This document shows, piece by piece, positions 1-8,875 of a stretch of DNA of 64,000 nucleotides. The stretch comes from Burkholderia sp. L27(2015) (lineage in GTDB: Bacteria; Pseudomonadota; Gammaproteobacteria; Burkholderiales; Burkholderiaceae): positions 124,001 through 188,000 of the forward strand of contig NZ_LMUX01000009.1 in the NCBI RefSeq assembly GCF_009765705.1, in the 5' to 3' direction. The first letter of the stretch is position 1. Each line of letters opens with the position of its first letter. The notes under the pieces were generated by a model. The model worked only from the letters and a program-made list of their open reading frames with translations. It ran no database searches and had not been told where the DNA came from. The position numbers and the translations under genes are program-made.

Positions 1-519
1 GAAACCGGCATCGAAGGTAGTCTGGTCTACGCTTTGTCGGCGCCGATCCGCGAGCAGTGGCTCGCGCAAGGCGAAGCCAACGTCATGCTCGATTTGCTGC
101 CCGCTTTGCCGCTCGAGCGCGTGCTGGCCGAGGTCACACGTCCGCGTGGCGCTCGTTCGCTGAGTAGCCATTTGCAAAGCCGAGTGGGTATCACCGGGGT
201 GAAGGCGGGGCTGCTGCACGAATGCCTGAGCAAGGATGCTTTTACAGACACGGCACGCGTTGCACACGCGCTCAAAGCGTTACCGCTGCGTTTGCTGCGG
301 CCGCGGCCGATCGCTGAGGCGATCAGCACGGCGGGCGGCGTGGCACTGGAGGCGCTCGACGACAGTTTGATGCTGACGAGGATGCCCGGCGTGTTTTGCG
401 CGGGCGAGATGCTGGACTGGGAGGCGCCGACCGGCGGCTATCTGCTCACGGCCTGCCTGGCCAGCGGACGCTTGGCCGGGCAGGGAGCGTTGGCTTATCT
501 GGGCCTAACGCACCGCTAG
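1..519 (+). CDS. HI0933-family FAD-dependent oxidoreductase, C-terminal part (5' end outside window)
   Basis: The frame is open from base 1 (ETGIEGSLVYALSAPIRE), so only the last ~172 residues are present. The C-terminus has the FAD-contacting segment of HI0933-like flavoproteins (GVFCAGEMLDWEAPTGGYLL, then a helix with ASGRLAG). Proteins of this kind are annotated as NAD(P)/FAD-dependent oxidoreductases or aminoacetone oxidase-like (TIGR03862). The substrate is not known from sequence. The stop overlaps the end of the convergent methyltransferase gene by 15 bp. The internal TTG at 34 is not the true start. Confidence 0.8.
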   Translation, partial: ETGIEGSLVYALSAPIREQWLAQGEANVMLDLLPALPLERVLAEVTRPRGARSLSSHLQSRVGITGVKAGLLHECLSKDAFTDTARVAHALKALPLRLLRPRPIAEAISTAGGVALEALDDSLMLTRMPGVFCAGEMLDWEAPTGGYLLTACLASGRLAGQGALAYLGLTHR

Positions 520-1626
520 CCGCCACAGCGACGTCACTTCCGCAGCACGCGCGGCATGCAGTGGATCGCTCTTGTCGGCCGCGCGCGGATGATGCGGTTT
601 GATGTCGGTGCGCCCGAGCACTTTCAACCCCGCTGTCTCTATCAGCGTCAGCAGTTGTTCACGGCTGCGCAAACCGAGATGCTCGGCAAAATCCGACAGG
701 ATCAACCAGCCTTCGCCGCGTGGTTCGAGGTGATCCTTCAAGCCATTCAGAAAGCCACGCAGCATCCGGCTTTCGGGGTCGAATATCGCCTGTTCCAACG
801 ACGAGCTGGGTCGTGCGGGCACCCACGGAGGGTTGCACACCACGAGCGGGGCGCGGCCGGCAGGAAACAGATCGGCTTCGAGCACCTCGACTTGTGCGCC
901 GTAGCCCAGCCGCGTCAGGTTCTCGCGAGCGCAGGCCAGCGCCCGCGCATCCAGATCGGTGGCGACCACGCGGGCCACGCCGCGTTTGGCCAGCAGTGCC
1001 GCAAGCACGCCCGTGCCCGTGCCGATATCGAACGCGAGCGTGCGCGCAGGCAACACCGCATCGGCGACCAGCTTCAGGTATTCGCCGCGAACCGGGGAGA
1101 ACACGCCGTAGTGGGGATGGATGCGCTCACCGAGCACGTCGATCTCGACGCCTTTCTTGCGCCACTCGTGGGCGCCCACGAGCCCAAGCACCTCACGCAG
1201 CGACACCACCGATTCGGTTTGGGGCGCGCCGTACGCTTCCAAGCAGGCCTCGTGCACGTCGGGCGCGCGTCGCAGTGCAATCTTGTATTCGGCATCGAGC
1301 GGCAGCAACACCATCGCCAGCGTGCGAGCCCGCTGCGATTGCGCCTGGCGATGCTGGTTGAAGGCGTCCAGCAAGGTTGCCGGCTCCTTGCGCGGCCGGC
1401 GCTCGATGCGACGCGCGAGCGCCTCCAAGAGTTGGCGTGCATTCTGGAAATCGCCGCGCCACAACAATGCGGTGCCTTCACTGGCGAGCCGAAATGCGGA
1501 ATCGGCGGTGAGCCTATCGTCGACCACCATGACGCGCTTGGGCGGCGGCAGGCCGCTCTCGGAGCGCCAGAGCGCCGAGCGGGGTTGATCGGCTTCGTCC
1601 CAATGCAGCATCGGCAGCTCGGTCAT
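505..1626 (-). CDS. class I SAM-dependent methyltransferase
   Basis: A ~373-residue protein with a poorly recognisable N-terminal half and a C-terminal Rossmann methyltransferase domain. Motif I is FDIGTGTGVLAALLAKRG and motif II is VVATDLDARAL. The catalytic NPPW (CNPPWVPARP) is of the kind used by N5-glutamine and exocyclic-amine base methyltransferases (PrmC/RsmC/RlmG type). The target could therefore be RNA or protein; I cannot decide. I chose the ATG at 1626 (MTELPML) over one 45 bp upstream because the extra residues are Arg/Cys-rich and unlike a protein start. It is convergent with, and overlaps, the upstream flavoprotein gene. Confidence 0.75.
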   Translation of the reverse strand: MTELPMLHWDEADQPRSALWRSESGLPPPKRVMVVDDRLTADSAFRLASEGTALLWRGDFQNARQLLEALARRIERRPRKEPATLLDAFNQHRQAQSQRARTLAMVLLPLDAEYKIALRRAPDVHEACLEAYGAPQTESVVSLREVLGLVGAHEWRKKGVEIDVLGERIHPHYGVFSPVRGEYLKLVADAVLPARTLAFDIGTGTGVLAALLAKRGVARVVATDLDARALACARENLTRLGYGAQVEVLEADLFPAGRAPLVVCNPPWVPARPSSSLEQAIFDPESRMLRGFLNGLKDHLEPRGEGWLILSDFAEHLGLRSREQLLTLIETAGLKVLGRTDIKPHHPRAADKSDPLHAARAAEVTSLWRLAVR

Positions 1627-1823
1627 CGTGCGGCTCCAGCGAGAACAGCAGGGTCGACGGTTCGCGCGCAAGGCACGGGATGGGATTGAAGACAGGCAAA
1701 CATGGCACTCACAATGTGGCTAAGACGGCATTAAGGCAACCGGACAGGACGCCCGCAGGCGTATTTTGGGCCTGTCGCGCAGTTCTAGGGGGAAAACGCC
1801 AGATAAAAAGCGGCAGATAGGGT

Positions 1824-2015
1824 TCACAAATCCTGCAAGGCGGCTTCGAGCAGGCGCTCGAAGCCGGCACGATCATTCATGGCCTGGCCCAACAGCAACG
1901 CGAATTTGACCAGCAGCAGCTCCGATTTTGCGGGCCCTGCGCGATCGATCGCCTGTGCCAGCGCGTCATAGATTTGTTCGAGATCGGCTAAAGAAGTTTC
2001 GCTCATGTTGATCAT
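1824..2015 (-). CDS. DUF2783 family small protein
   Basis: 63 residues, acidic and helical (SLADLEQIYDALAQAIDRAG). It matches my memory of DUF2783, a family usually found immediately downstream of FAD-dependent aromatic hydroxylases, as here. Its ATG overlaps the monooxygenase stop (ATGA, 2012-2015), which implies translational coupling. A second in-frame ATG at 2006 (MSETSL) is possible. Function is unknown; an accessory or stabilising role for the hydroxylase is inference from context only. Confidence 0.65.
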   Translation of the reverse strand: MINMSETSLADLEQIYDALAQAIDRAGPAKSELLLVKFALLLGQAMNDRAGFERLLEAALQDL

Positions 2016-3775
2016 GCTCCGTTCGCTAGGCCCAGCGCGCTATGCAACGCGGCCTTGAGGCTCGTGGCGCTTATTTTCTGATTATCTTGCCGACTATCGG
2101 CACGCCAATGGGCGCTGGTATGTTGATCCGGACGCACGAGATAAGCCTGCGCACCCTCTGGTGCAAAACCATAAAGCGCGGCGAAGCGGCCACCCTCGTC
2201 GCTGAATGTCTGCGCAGCACCGAGCACGGGTGGTGCTGCACGACGCCCGGCCGGAACGATCGCCACTACCTCGAAAGGAAATCCGCGCTGTTGAATCTCC
2301 GTGACCGCGTCACGCAGCGCTTCCGGTAGTTCGGGCTCGGCGGTGTAGTAGAAAAGGTAGAACGATGCGCCCAGATGATCGAACAGATAGTCATCCGGAC
2401 CCAGGCACACGTTGGGTATGGGTGCGCCGTTCAGCACACCGTCGAGCGAACCCGGCGCGCCGTGCGGCCCCGCAGCGCTCGAATAATTCAGGCTGGAGGA
2501 CACATATTCGTGCGGTCGCGAGGTGCGCCAGTGAAACAGCGGCCGGACGAATTCATGTTGCAGCGACAACGAGAGCGTGGCGTCGCGCAGCAAGCGGAAG
2601 CCGCGTGTAGGCGGCGTCATGAAGCGCGTGCTCTTGCCCGCCTCGCCCACGATCTCTCGCGCGGCCGCCACGCGTTCTTCGCTGTAGGTATCGAGCAGGC
2701 GCGGCGAGCCCCAGCCGCGCAACACGAAGGCCAGCTTCCACGCGAGATTGTGGCCGTCCTGCAAGCCGGTATTGGCGCCGCGCACGCCGAAGATCGGCAG
2801 CATGTGGGCCGCGTCTCCCGCGAAGATTACCCGCTTGCACACATAATCGGACAAGGTCATCGCACGTGCCGAATACACCGAGTACCAATCGAGCTCCCAC
2901 GGCGTGCCGCCCGCACCGATCATTTCCAGTTGAGCATTGATGCGCGCCGTCAGCGAGTCGAGCTGCAGCGCTTGCTCGGGCGCTTCGCCGGGCGGCAGTT
3001 GATAGTCGATGCGCCACATGTCGTCGGGCTCGCGATGCATCAGCACTGTGTTGCCCGGGTTCCAGACGGGGTCGAAAAATGCCAGCCGCTCGGTAGGCAG
3101 GTCGAGTTTGATGCGGATGTCGGCGATCACAAAGCGGCCTTCGTAGGCGTCGCCCTGCATCTTCAGGCCGAGCTTCTGTCGCAGGCCGGAGCGGGCGCCG
3201 TCGGTGGCAATCACCCATTCGCTGTCGATCTCGTAGCCGCCATCGGGCGTGTCGACGCTGAGCGTTGCGTGGTCACCGTCGTTATGAACAATGTCGGTGA
3301 CGTGGTTGCCCCAGCGCAAGTCGATCAACGGTTCGCGCTCGATCTGCGCGACGCAAAAGCCTTCCAGGTATTGTTGCTGCAGGTTGATCAGCGGCCCGAA
3401 ACGATCGTCTTGCGGGTGTGGCGCTTCCATGCGAAACACGCGCTCGCCGCGGTAGAACGAATTGCCGTAGCGCCAGGGCAAGCCTTTTGCCGTTACCGCG
3501 GCGGCGACACCGACCTGCTGCAGAATTTCCATCGAACGGCGTGTAAATACGATGGCGCGGCTCCCTTCGACCACTTGCAATTCGGACTCGAGCACGACAC
3601 TGGCAATGCCATAGCGCGCCAAGTCGAGCGCCGTCGCCAGACCGATCGGACCGGCGCCGACGATCACGACGCGGTGACGCGTGCGCGAGCCTTGCTTCTC
3701 GGGTGGCGGCGCATACGGATGCACCTGGTAGTCGTAGTACAGCGAAGAGTGCGCGGTGGCGGTGGGCTGATGCAT
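2012..3775 (-). CDS. FAD-dependent aromatic monooxygenase (MhpA/UbiH-like class A)
   Basis: 587 residues. An N-terminal dinucleotide fold (VVIVGAGPIGLATALDLARYG) follows a ~45-residue extension. The DG motif is ATDGARSGLR and the FAD ribityl-binding GD motif is FAGDAAHMLPIFGVRGANTG. The C-terminus resembles the thioredoxin-like domain of phenol or 3-(3-hydroxyphenyl)propionate hydroxylases. Such enzymes hydroxylate aromatic rings with NAD(P)H and O2. Substrate is not assignable. The start at 3775 is set by AGGAG 5-6 nt upstream; the upstream in-frame ATG at 3835 adds an Arg-rich, unlikely N-terminus. It is in an operon with the DUF2783 gene; the LuxR-type gene just upstream on the same strand is a likely regulator (inference). 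Confidence 0.85.
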   Translation of the reverse strand: MHQPTATAHSSLYYDYQVHPYAPPPEKQGSRTRHRVVIVGAGPIGLATALDLARYGIASVVLESELQVVEGSRAIVFTRRSMEILQQVGVAAAVTAKGLPWRYGNSFYRGERVFRMEAPHPQDDRFGPLINLQQQYLEGFCVAQIEREPLIDLRWGNHVTDIVHNDGDHATLSVDTPDGGYEIDSEWVIATDGARSGLRQKLGLKMQGDAYEGRFVIADIRIKLDLPTERLAFFDPVWNPGNTVLMHREPDDMWRIDYQLPPGEAPEQALQLDSLTARINAQLEMIGAGGTPWELDWYSVYSARAMTLSDYVCKRVIFAGDAAHMLPIFGVRGANTGLQDGHNLAWKLAFVLRGWGSPRLLDTYSEERVAAAREIVGEAGKSTRFMTPPTRGFRLLRDATLSLSLQHEFVRPLFHWRTSRPHEYVSSSLNYSSAAGPHGAPGSLDGVLNGAPIPNVCLGPDDYLFDHLGASFYLFYYTAEPELPEALRDAVTEIQQRGFPFEVVAIVPAGRRAAPPVLGAAQTFSDEGGRFAALYGFAPEGAQAYLVRPDQHTSAHWRADSRQDNQKISATSLKAALHSALGLANGA

Positions 3776-3999
3776 ATGTCTCCTGACGCGATGGCGGCGC
3801 GAATTTCGACCCGTCTGAGCGGAGCGTGTGAGCACATCTTAGCGGCTGTTGCGTCGCTGCTTGTCCTCATTTTGGGGACAAACGTCGCCTGGGGGCGGTC
3901 GTGCGGGATAGGTGCCTGATCGAGCGATTAGGCGGGCAATAAGGCAGGCGTCCAGGCAAACAACGAGGCAAGCGACTGACGGCGCGGCTGCTACTCAGC

Positions 4000-4815
4000 T
4001 TAGTGCGCGCTGCCCGCCGCAAGCGCAAACAGTTCGCGCTGGCTGCCGATGCCCAAACGTCGATAGGCACGCTTTTGATAAGTCACCACGCTTGAGACGG
4101 CGATGCCCATGCGCTCGCCGATTGCTGTCGCGCTTGCACCGCTGAGCACACCACGCACGACATCGGTCTCGCGTTTGGTTAGCGCCGGGCACAGGCTCGC
4201 GAGCCGCCTGAGCATTTGCTCGGGTAACGTCTCGGCGCGGCTAAGCAACGTGTAGTGTTGACGTGCCGCCGCACCGAGCAGCGGCGCGAGCGTTTCGAGA
4301 ATTTCCAGTTCATTCGCGCTAAAGCGGCCGTGCGCCATGCTGCGATAAAGATTCAGCGACAGGCTGACGTCATCATCAACGTGCAATAACAGCGCGACTC
4401 GATCTTGCACGCCAGGGCGGTCATAACAGGTAGCGCGATAGGCATTGCTGGCAACTTCATCGCGCTGCTGGCGATGCAAAACGATGGCGTCCGAACGTCT
4501 CGCGCGGCTTTGCGGCCCGAACAGCACGGCCTGATTACCATCCTGAGCGTAATAAAGACGGGCGTAAAGGCTGGCGATCCGGTCCAGTTCGCGACCATCG
4601 CGTTGATCGGCGGCCGCTACGGTGCGAGGGCGATTGCCGAATTCATAGGCAAACAGCGTGCATTGCTCGATCGGCAAGAAGGCTCGCGCTGTGCGCAGCA
4701 CTTGGGCAGCAAACGGACGCAAGGCGGCGTTGCCTAAGCTCGCGAGCAGACCGCTCGCATGTGCAATGTCGACCTCGCGCGGCGAGCGCGATTCGCTGAC
4801 GATATGGTGCTCCAT
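4000..4815 (-). CDS. LuxR-family transcriptional regulator
   Basis: 271 residues. The C-terminal LuxR/FixJ helix-turn-helix (ALTKRETDVVRGVLSGASAT, then AIGERMGIAVSSVVTYQKRA) has the typical GerE spacing. The N-terminal ~190 residues are a GAF-like sensing region without recognisable acyl-homoserine-lactone-binding residues, so a non-AHL ligand is likely. AGGGGAGGG lies 6 nt before the ATG. It sits upstream of, and in the same orientation as, the FAD monooxygenase gene, which is its most plausible target. Confidence 0.8.
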   Translation of the reverse strand: MEHHIVSESRSPREVDIAHASGLLASLGNAALRPFAAQVLRTARAFLPIEQCTLFAYEFGNRPRTVAAADQRDGRELDRIASLYARLYYAQDGNQAVLFGPQSRARRSDAIVLHRQQRDEVASNAYRATCYDRPGVQDRVALLLHVDDDVSLSLNLYRSMAHGRFSANELEILETLAPLLGAAARQHYTLLSRAETLPEQMLRRLASLCPALTKRETDVVRGVLSGASATAIGERMGIAVSSVVTYQKRAYRRLGIGSQRELFALAAGSAH

Positions 4816-5025
4816 GGCTAGCCCTCCCCTGACAACGCGCGGTTTCTTCAGTGCCCCGATTTGGAAGCAATCGGCTGCGCGCCCAATCGCCTATTTTAAG
4901 GCTAAATGTATTTCAGCCCGCGATTTCGGCCTGCCTGAGCACTGCCGCATCATTCAACCGCGCGATTCAATCGTCTCACCCAACCGGCCCGCTCACCACG
5001 CCACCAACCACGTCGCGCCAGGCAA

Positions 5026-5062
5026 ACAAAAAAGCCCATGACATAAATCGTCATAGGCTTTT
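5026..5062 (-). terminator. Rho-independent terminator after the DUF4148 gene
   Basis: Arms AAAGCCCATGAC (5031-5042) and GTCATAGGCTTT (5050-5061) pair with one mismatch around a 7-nt loop. On the minus strand the stem is followed by a T-rich run, which fits transcription coming from the gene ending at 5112. The rest of 4816-5111 shows no gene. Confidence 0.75.
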
Positions 5063-5111
5063 CATTACTTCACCGCATTGCGCCGAGCGGTGCCCGGCCA
5101 ACGAGAACCGC

Positions 5112-5513
5112 TTATTCGTTGTTAGCCGCCGCTTGACCGTTGCCTTGCGACAATGCAACTGCGGGTGCGCTGTACGACGTTGCCACGTCGGCACGCGTCG
5201 GGTACATCGTGTTTTCGTTTTCGCCGGCGGCGAGTTGACGGTTAGGCGTTGCGGCCAATTCGCGCTTCACTTCGGCGCGCGATTTCGACGGGCCGGTAGT
5301 TGCGACCGACGGGTAATAGGTGTCGTCGTTCGCTTGGATGAAACCTTGTTGCTGCGCTTGAATCAGTTCTTGACGAACTTCAGCGCGAGTCTTGGTGCTG
5401 ACTCCCGCCCATGTCGAGACGTCATCGCCGACATTTGCGTTACCGGCGAAAGCGGGAGCCGAAGCGACAACTGCGGCCGAGACCAACAGAGCTGCGAAGA
5501 GTTTGTTTTTCAT
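5112..5513 (-). CDS. DUF4148 family secreted protein
   Basis: 133 residues. A clear Sec signal peptide (MKNKLFAALLVSAAVVASAP, cleavage after AFA) is followed by a mature part with two copies of a helical motif (KTRAEVRQEL and KSRAEVKREL). Each is followed by a segment containing YP. This is the hallmark of DUF4148, a family expanded in Burkholderia and relatives. Function is unknown; it is probably periplasmic. GGAGAAA precedes the ATG. Monocistronic, with its own terminator. Confidence 0.85.
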   Translation of the reverse strand: MKNKLFAALLVSAAVVASAPAFAGNANVGDDVSTWAGVSTKTRAEVRQELIQAQQQGFIQANDDTYYPSVATTGPSKSRAEVKRELAATPNRQLAAGENENTMYPTRADVATSYSAPAVALSQGNGQAAANNE

Positions 5514-5803
5514 GGTATTTCTCCAATATCGTTGATGGGGGACGCTTGCACCGGACTTGCCGGTTAGTGTGTCGACAAGAATCAGTGTATACCCTTGTTC
5601 CGCCCCAATTAACGGCGCTTGCTTAAACTGATAATTTCAATTTCAGCAACAATTCAAGCGCGACTCGCCCAAACGCCTTGATCCAAAGGGGATTGGGCAA
5701 AATACTGGAACCTGCCTCGTACCATTAGTACGAAATTTGCAATTATCTATTACGCTGAGTGTAATCATCGCGCGGGCAGAAGCCGGCGATGTCACGCGAA
5801 ATG

Positions 5804-6184
5804 CTAAGGCGCTGTGGGTGTGTTTTCGTCCAGGCCGTTTTCGCGCAGCAGGCGTTCGCATTCATCCAGCAGGTCGAGCGCCAGTCCGGATTGATGGTTG
5901 GGATCGAGCGCTTCCATCATTTCATGGGCGGTATATAAGCCCGCTTCACGCGACAAAGTGGCCGCGAGTTCGCGGGCAAACTGGTCGCTCAGACTGGAAA
6001 GCAGGCGGCGCTCGGCAAGCGCCAGTTGCACCTTCGAGCGGGACAACCACAAAGCGGCCAGCGTTGCGCCCTGTGCGTCGGTCATCCACTGACCATGTTC
6101 GTAGAAGGTGGAGAGACGCTCGGCCGCGAGCGCAAATAACAAGGCTTTGCGCGTGTCGAGGTTAAGGACGAAGGGTGTTTTCAT
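5804..6184 (-). CDS. hypothetical protein coupled to HAD phosphatase
   Basis: 126 residues, predominantly helical and Leu/Ala/Glu-rich, with no signal peptide or membrane segment. I do not recognise the family. Its ATG overlaps the stop of the upstream HAD-phosphatase gene (ATGA at 6181-6184), so the two are co-transcribed and probably translationally coupled, suggesting a related role. The N-terminus (MKTPFVLNLDTRKALLFAL) is well formed and the codon usage resembles neighbouring genes. Confidence 0.6.
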   Translation of the reverse strand: MKTPFVLNLDTRKALLFALAAERLSTFYEHGQWMTDAQGATLAALWLSRSKVQLALAERRLLSSLSDQFARELAATLSREAGLYTAHEMMEALDPNHQSGLALDLLDECERLLRENGLDENTPTAP

Positions 6185-6867
6185 GCGACGGGGCGGTGAC
6201 TCGGGTTCAGGTGATCGGGCAGGTTAGGTGACTGCTCGACGCCGCGATAGCAGCGCACATTGGCGCGCGCCAGCATTTCGGTGTCGCCTCGACTATCGCC
6301 GTAGGCGTAGAGCAGGGTGGGTGCGTCTTCCTGCCACCATGCCTCGAGGCGTCGCACTTTTTCCGGTCCCCAGCAATTGCGCGAGGCTAGTCGACCGGTG
6401 TAACGGCCCGCGCTGACTTCAAGCTCAGTGCACAGGGCCGTGGCAAAACCCATTTTGTTCGCCCACAACCGCAGGTACAGCGACGGCGAAGCGCTCACCA
6501 ACACGGTCTGATGCCCTTGCGCCTGATGCCAGGCAAGCCGGGCCAACATCTCGGGGCGCAGCCATTGCGCCAGGTCATGCTCGACAAAATCGGCCGCCCA
6601 CTGTTCGACTTGCGCGGCCGGACGGCCACCGAGCGTCGCGCGCAGCAGACGTTCTTTGGCATGATGGCGATCGGTCAGATGCAGCGCACAGGCCGCCAAC
6701 CAGGGCAGCGCGCACAGCGCGCCCAGCGCGAAACGCGGCCAACCCAGCGCGCCGGATAAAAAGCGCTGCAGACTATCGCAGGTAGTGATGGTGCCGTCGA
6801 AATCGAAAGCGGCGACGATGCGCGCATTTGAGTGCGCCGAAGCGGTGGGTTCAACAGCAAAAGTCAT
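6181..6867 (-). CDS. HAD-superfamily IB phosphatase
   Basis: 228 residues. Motif I FDFDGTITTCDS carries nucleophile D21 and acid/base D23. A hydrophobic cap segment (ALGALCALPWLAACALHLTD) follows. Motif II is VLVSASPSLYL, motif III includes the GPEKVRRL lysine, and motif IV is YGDSRGDTEML. This fits HAD-IB hydrolases (TIGR01490, SerB/PgpC-like) acting on small phosphomonoesters or lipid phosphates. The hydrophobic cap hints at membrane association. I placed the start at 6867 (MTFAVEP); 384 bp of open frame upstream has no coding character. Confidence 0.75.
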   Translation of the reverse strand: MTFAVEPTASAHSNARIVAAFDFDGTITTCDSLQRFLSGALGWPRFALGALCALPWLAACALHLTDRHHAKERLLRATLGGRPAAQVEQWAADFVEHDLAQWLRPEMLARLAWHQAQGHQTVLVSASPSLYLRLWANKMGFATALCTELEVSAGRYTGRLASRNCWGPEKVRRLEAWWQEDAPTLLYAYGDSRGDTEMLARANVRCYRGVEQSPNLPDHLNPSHRPVA

Positions 6868-7650
6868 CGGGGCGCTAATAAAAGAATCCAAAAATCGAAA
6901 TTGTTCCGAGTGGCTCTGAGCTAGGCGATGGTAGGGCAACCCGGAACACCCGAGCGCAAACCTGCAATACATTGACGAATCATTCAGATATCTTACAATC
7001 AGCTCGCTGATACGGAACCTCAAACACGCACCCAACTTGTAGCAGACATGCGCGAGGCGCGTACTACGCCGACTAAAAAAAATCGGGGAGACAGGCCATG
7101 ACCGATGCTGTTCAGAGTAGTGTCCCCTATCCTGGCCGCTCTGCCGCTCTGCCGCTCTGCCGCTCTGCCGCTCTGCCGCTATGGGTACTGCCACTGATGC
7201 CAGGCGACGCATATTCGGTATTGTAGGCGCGTCGTTAGGCAATCTGGTCAAAGTCGATTATCTGCCGAATGCACCCTGGCACCCAGGCACCCTGACTTGC
7301 CGCATGGCGGGCGGCACGTCAAGGAAGGCGCTGCTACTGACGTTAAGTTGATACGGTGGCGAGATGCGGCTTAGCATACAGTTGCGACTGGCATACACTA
7401 GCGGCACAATAAGCACGTTCATATTCCGGGTTTGTCGTTTTTTTACGGTAATTTTTTCACCTTTCACAAATATCAAGTTTCCATTTTTTGGGCACGCATA
7501 AGCTGAAAAAATCCGTTTGGATCTTGATATTCGACATGTGATATTACGCGTGGGGTAATTACGCTTGAACTGGAGTCCTGTCGCGTGTTCGCGAGCGATT
7601 CATAATCGCTACGCTAAGTCACATCGTCCAACTTTCACGTCGGGCCAGAT
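6868..7650. other. 783-bp gene-free stretch
   Basis: No convincing gene on either strand. The stretch contains the 8-bp tandem repeat at 7134-7180 and, near 7440-7560, a conspicuously AT-rich block with runs of T. That block probably serves as promoter region for the GNAT gene at 7651. Confidence 0.5.
7134..7180. repeat. 8-bp tandem repeat (CTGCCGCT)n
   Basis: Five perfect consecutive copies of CTGCCGCT (7141-7180), preceded by a 7-bp partial copy. The array lies outside any supported gene. An 8-bp unit is prone to slipped-strand length change. Confidence 0.9.
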
Positions 7651-8157
7651 ATGAACACATCGCTTACGGTTCGCCGACTCGCAGGGGAGCAAGCTGCGCT
7701 GTATCGCGAGTTGCGTATCGCCGCTTTACGCGAAGCGCCTTACGCTTTTGGCACGACGCTTTCGGAAGCGCTCGCCGAAGACGAGGAAACGCTCGACGCT
7801 TTGGTGCAGCAACTAGCGCAATCCGATCAACGCGCCGGCTTCGTGCTCTACACCGAAGGGCAGCCTGCCGGACTGGTGGGTGCTTATTTCGAAGACGCGC
7901 CTGAGCACCGAAGCTTCCTTCGCGCGCTATGGGTCGCACCGGCGGTGCGCCATCTACGCGGTGGCGAACTACTGGTCAGCGCAGCTACCCGCTGGTTGAT
8001 CGAACACGATTCGACGCTGGTCTACGCCTGGGTGACGGACGCAAACGTCAACGCCATGCAGTTTTACCAGCGGCTCGGATTCACCCCATCGGGCGATCGT
8101 CAAACGCTGCCGTCCAACCCAAATGAGTGGGAAACACTGCTCGTCAAGGCTGTTTGA
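7651..8157 (+). CDS. GNAT-family N-acetyltransferase
   Basis: 168 residues with GNAT architecture. The N-terminus is LTVRRLAGEQAALYRELRIA. The central strand is FLRALWVAPAVRHLRGG, followed by the acetyl-CoA pyrophosphate loop region. The C-terminal motif B is VTDANVNAMQFYQRLGFTPS. Members transfer acetyl from acetyl-CoA to an amine of a small molecule or protein; the acceptor is not predictable. The motif A loop reads HLRGGE rather than the common R/Q-x-x-G-x-G/A, a mild divergence. Monocistronic. Confidence 0.85.
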   Translation: MNTSLTVRRLAGEQAALYRELRIAALREAPYAFGTTLSEALAEDEETLDALVQQLAQSDQRAGFVLYTEGQPAGLVGAYFEDAPEHRSFLRALWVAPAVRHLRGGELLVSAATRWLIEHDSTLVYAWVTDANVNAMQFYQRLGFTPSGDRQTLPSNPNEWETLLVKAV

Positions 8158-8505
8158 ATAAGACTTCACCAACACCACGCTGCTAGTCGGATAAAACCTC
8201 TTTACCCGATTGAGCGGCTGTCTTCGCCTGTGCCCTCCCCGCGGTTTCCTCAGCGTATTTGCAAAGTTCGCGCACACCGCTAACGGTGCGGGCACCCGTG
8301 GCGCACGGCCCGTTTATTTTTGAGAAAAGCCTCGCTAGGCCGGTTTTATCCCGGAACTCCCGTGCGTCCACGCGATCAATATGTAAGCGCGTCATCTACT
8401 CGCGCCGCCGTCCCTACTCCAGGCCGCTCGTCGACCGCTCCAAACTCATCGTTTGATTCGCGCAGGGCGTTCTGTGATTCATCGTATAAGGATTCAACCG
8501 TCACC
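8158..8505. other. 348-bp stretch without a supported gene
   Basis: A long-range inverted repeat is present: GGATAAAACC at 8189-8198 and GGTTTTATCC at 8342-8351. A 70-codon minus-strand frame at 8183-8395 spans it, but has no ribosome binding site or recognisable family. I treat this as intergenic. Confidence 0.35.
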
Positions 8506-8787
8506 ATGAAAATCGAGTTCCCCAAAGTACCGCCCGATATCGCAAGTTCGCTGGAGGGCGCGAAGGTCGTCAATATCATTAGTTTTCCGGTGATCGTCGA
8601 TGGCCGACGCTTCTTGAGCGATATCACATTCCAGGCGCTGATCGAGCATTTTGGCGCAGCCTCCGAGGCGAGCACCGAGATCAAGCAGGCATTCGAAAGC
8701 GGACGTGAGCGAATTCACGCGGCGACGCGCGAACAACTCGCGACCAATGGCTCCCGCGCGGTTCATCTGACGGCACGAGATTTCTAA
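8506..8787 (+). CDS. DUF1488 family protein
   Basis: 93 residues beginning MKIEFPKVPPDIASSLEGAK. The central VDGRRFLSDITFQALIEHFG matches the DUF1488 pattern of a short beta-rich domain with a conserved ALxxHFG element. Cytosolic; function unknown. The start at 8506 is chosen because the family begins here. A longer open frame (from 8320) upstream has no family character. Confidence 0.7.
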   Translation: MKIEFPKVPPDIASSLEGAKVVNIISFPVIVDGRRFLSDITFQALIEHFGAASEASTEIKQAFESGRERIHAATREQLATNGSRAVHLTARDF

Positions 8788-8875
8788 ATTTGTTTAAACG
8801 CAAATAACCGGATAAAGGTATCGGGTCGCCTGAGCAACTGAGCCACTGAGAAATTGGGGCAACTGACCGATTCAC

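Noticed and set aside
2375-3919. 514-codon plus-strand frame antisense to the FAD monooxygenase
   Set aside because: Arg/His-rich noise translation; the opposite strand has complete FAD motifs.
7258-7476. 72-codon minus-strand frame upstream of the GNAT gene
   Set aside because: No coding character and it crosses AT-rich promoter-like DNA.
8183-8395. 70-codon minus-strand frame
   Set aside because: No ribosome binding site, no homology recalled; coincides with an inverted-repeat region.
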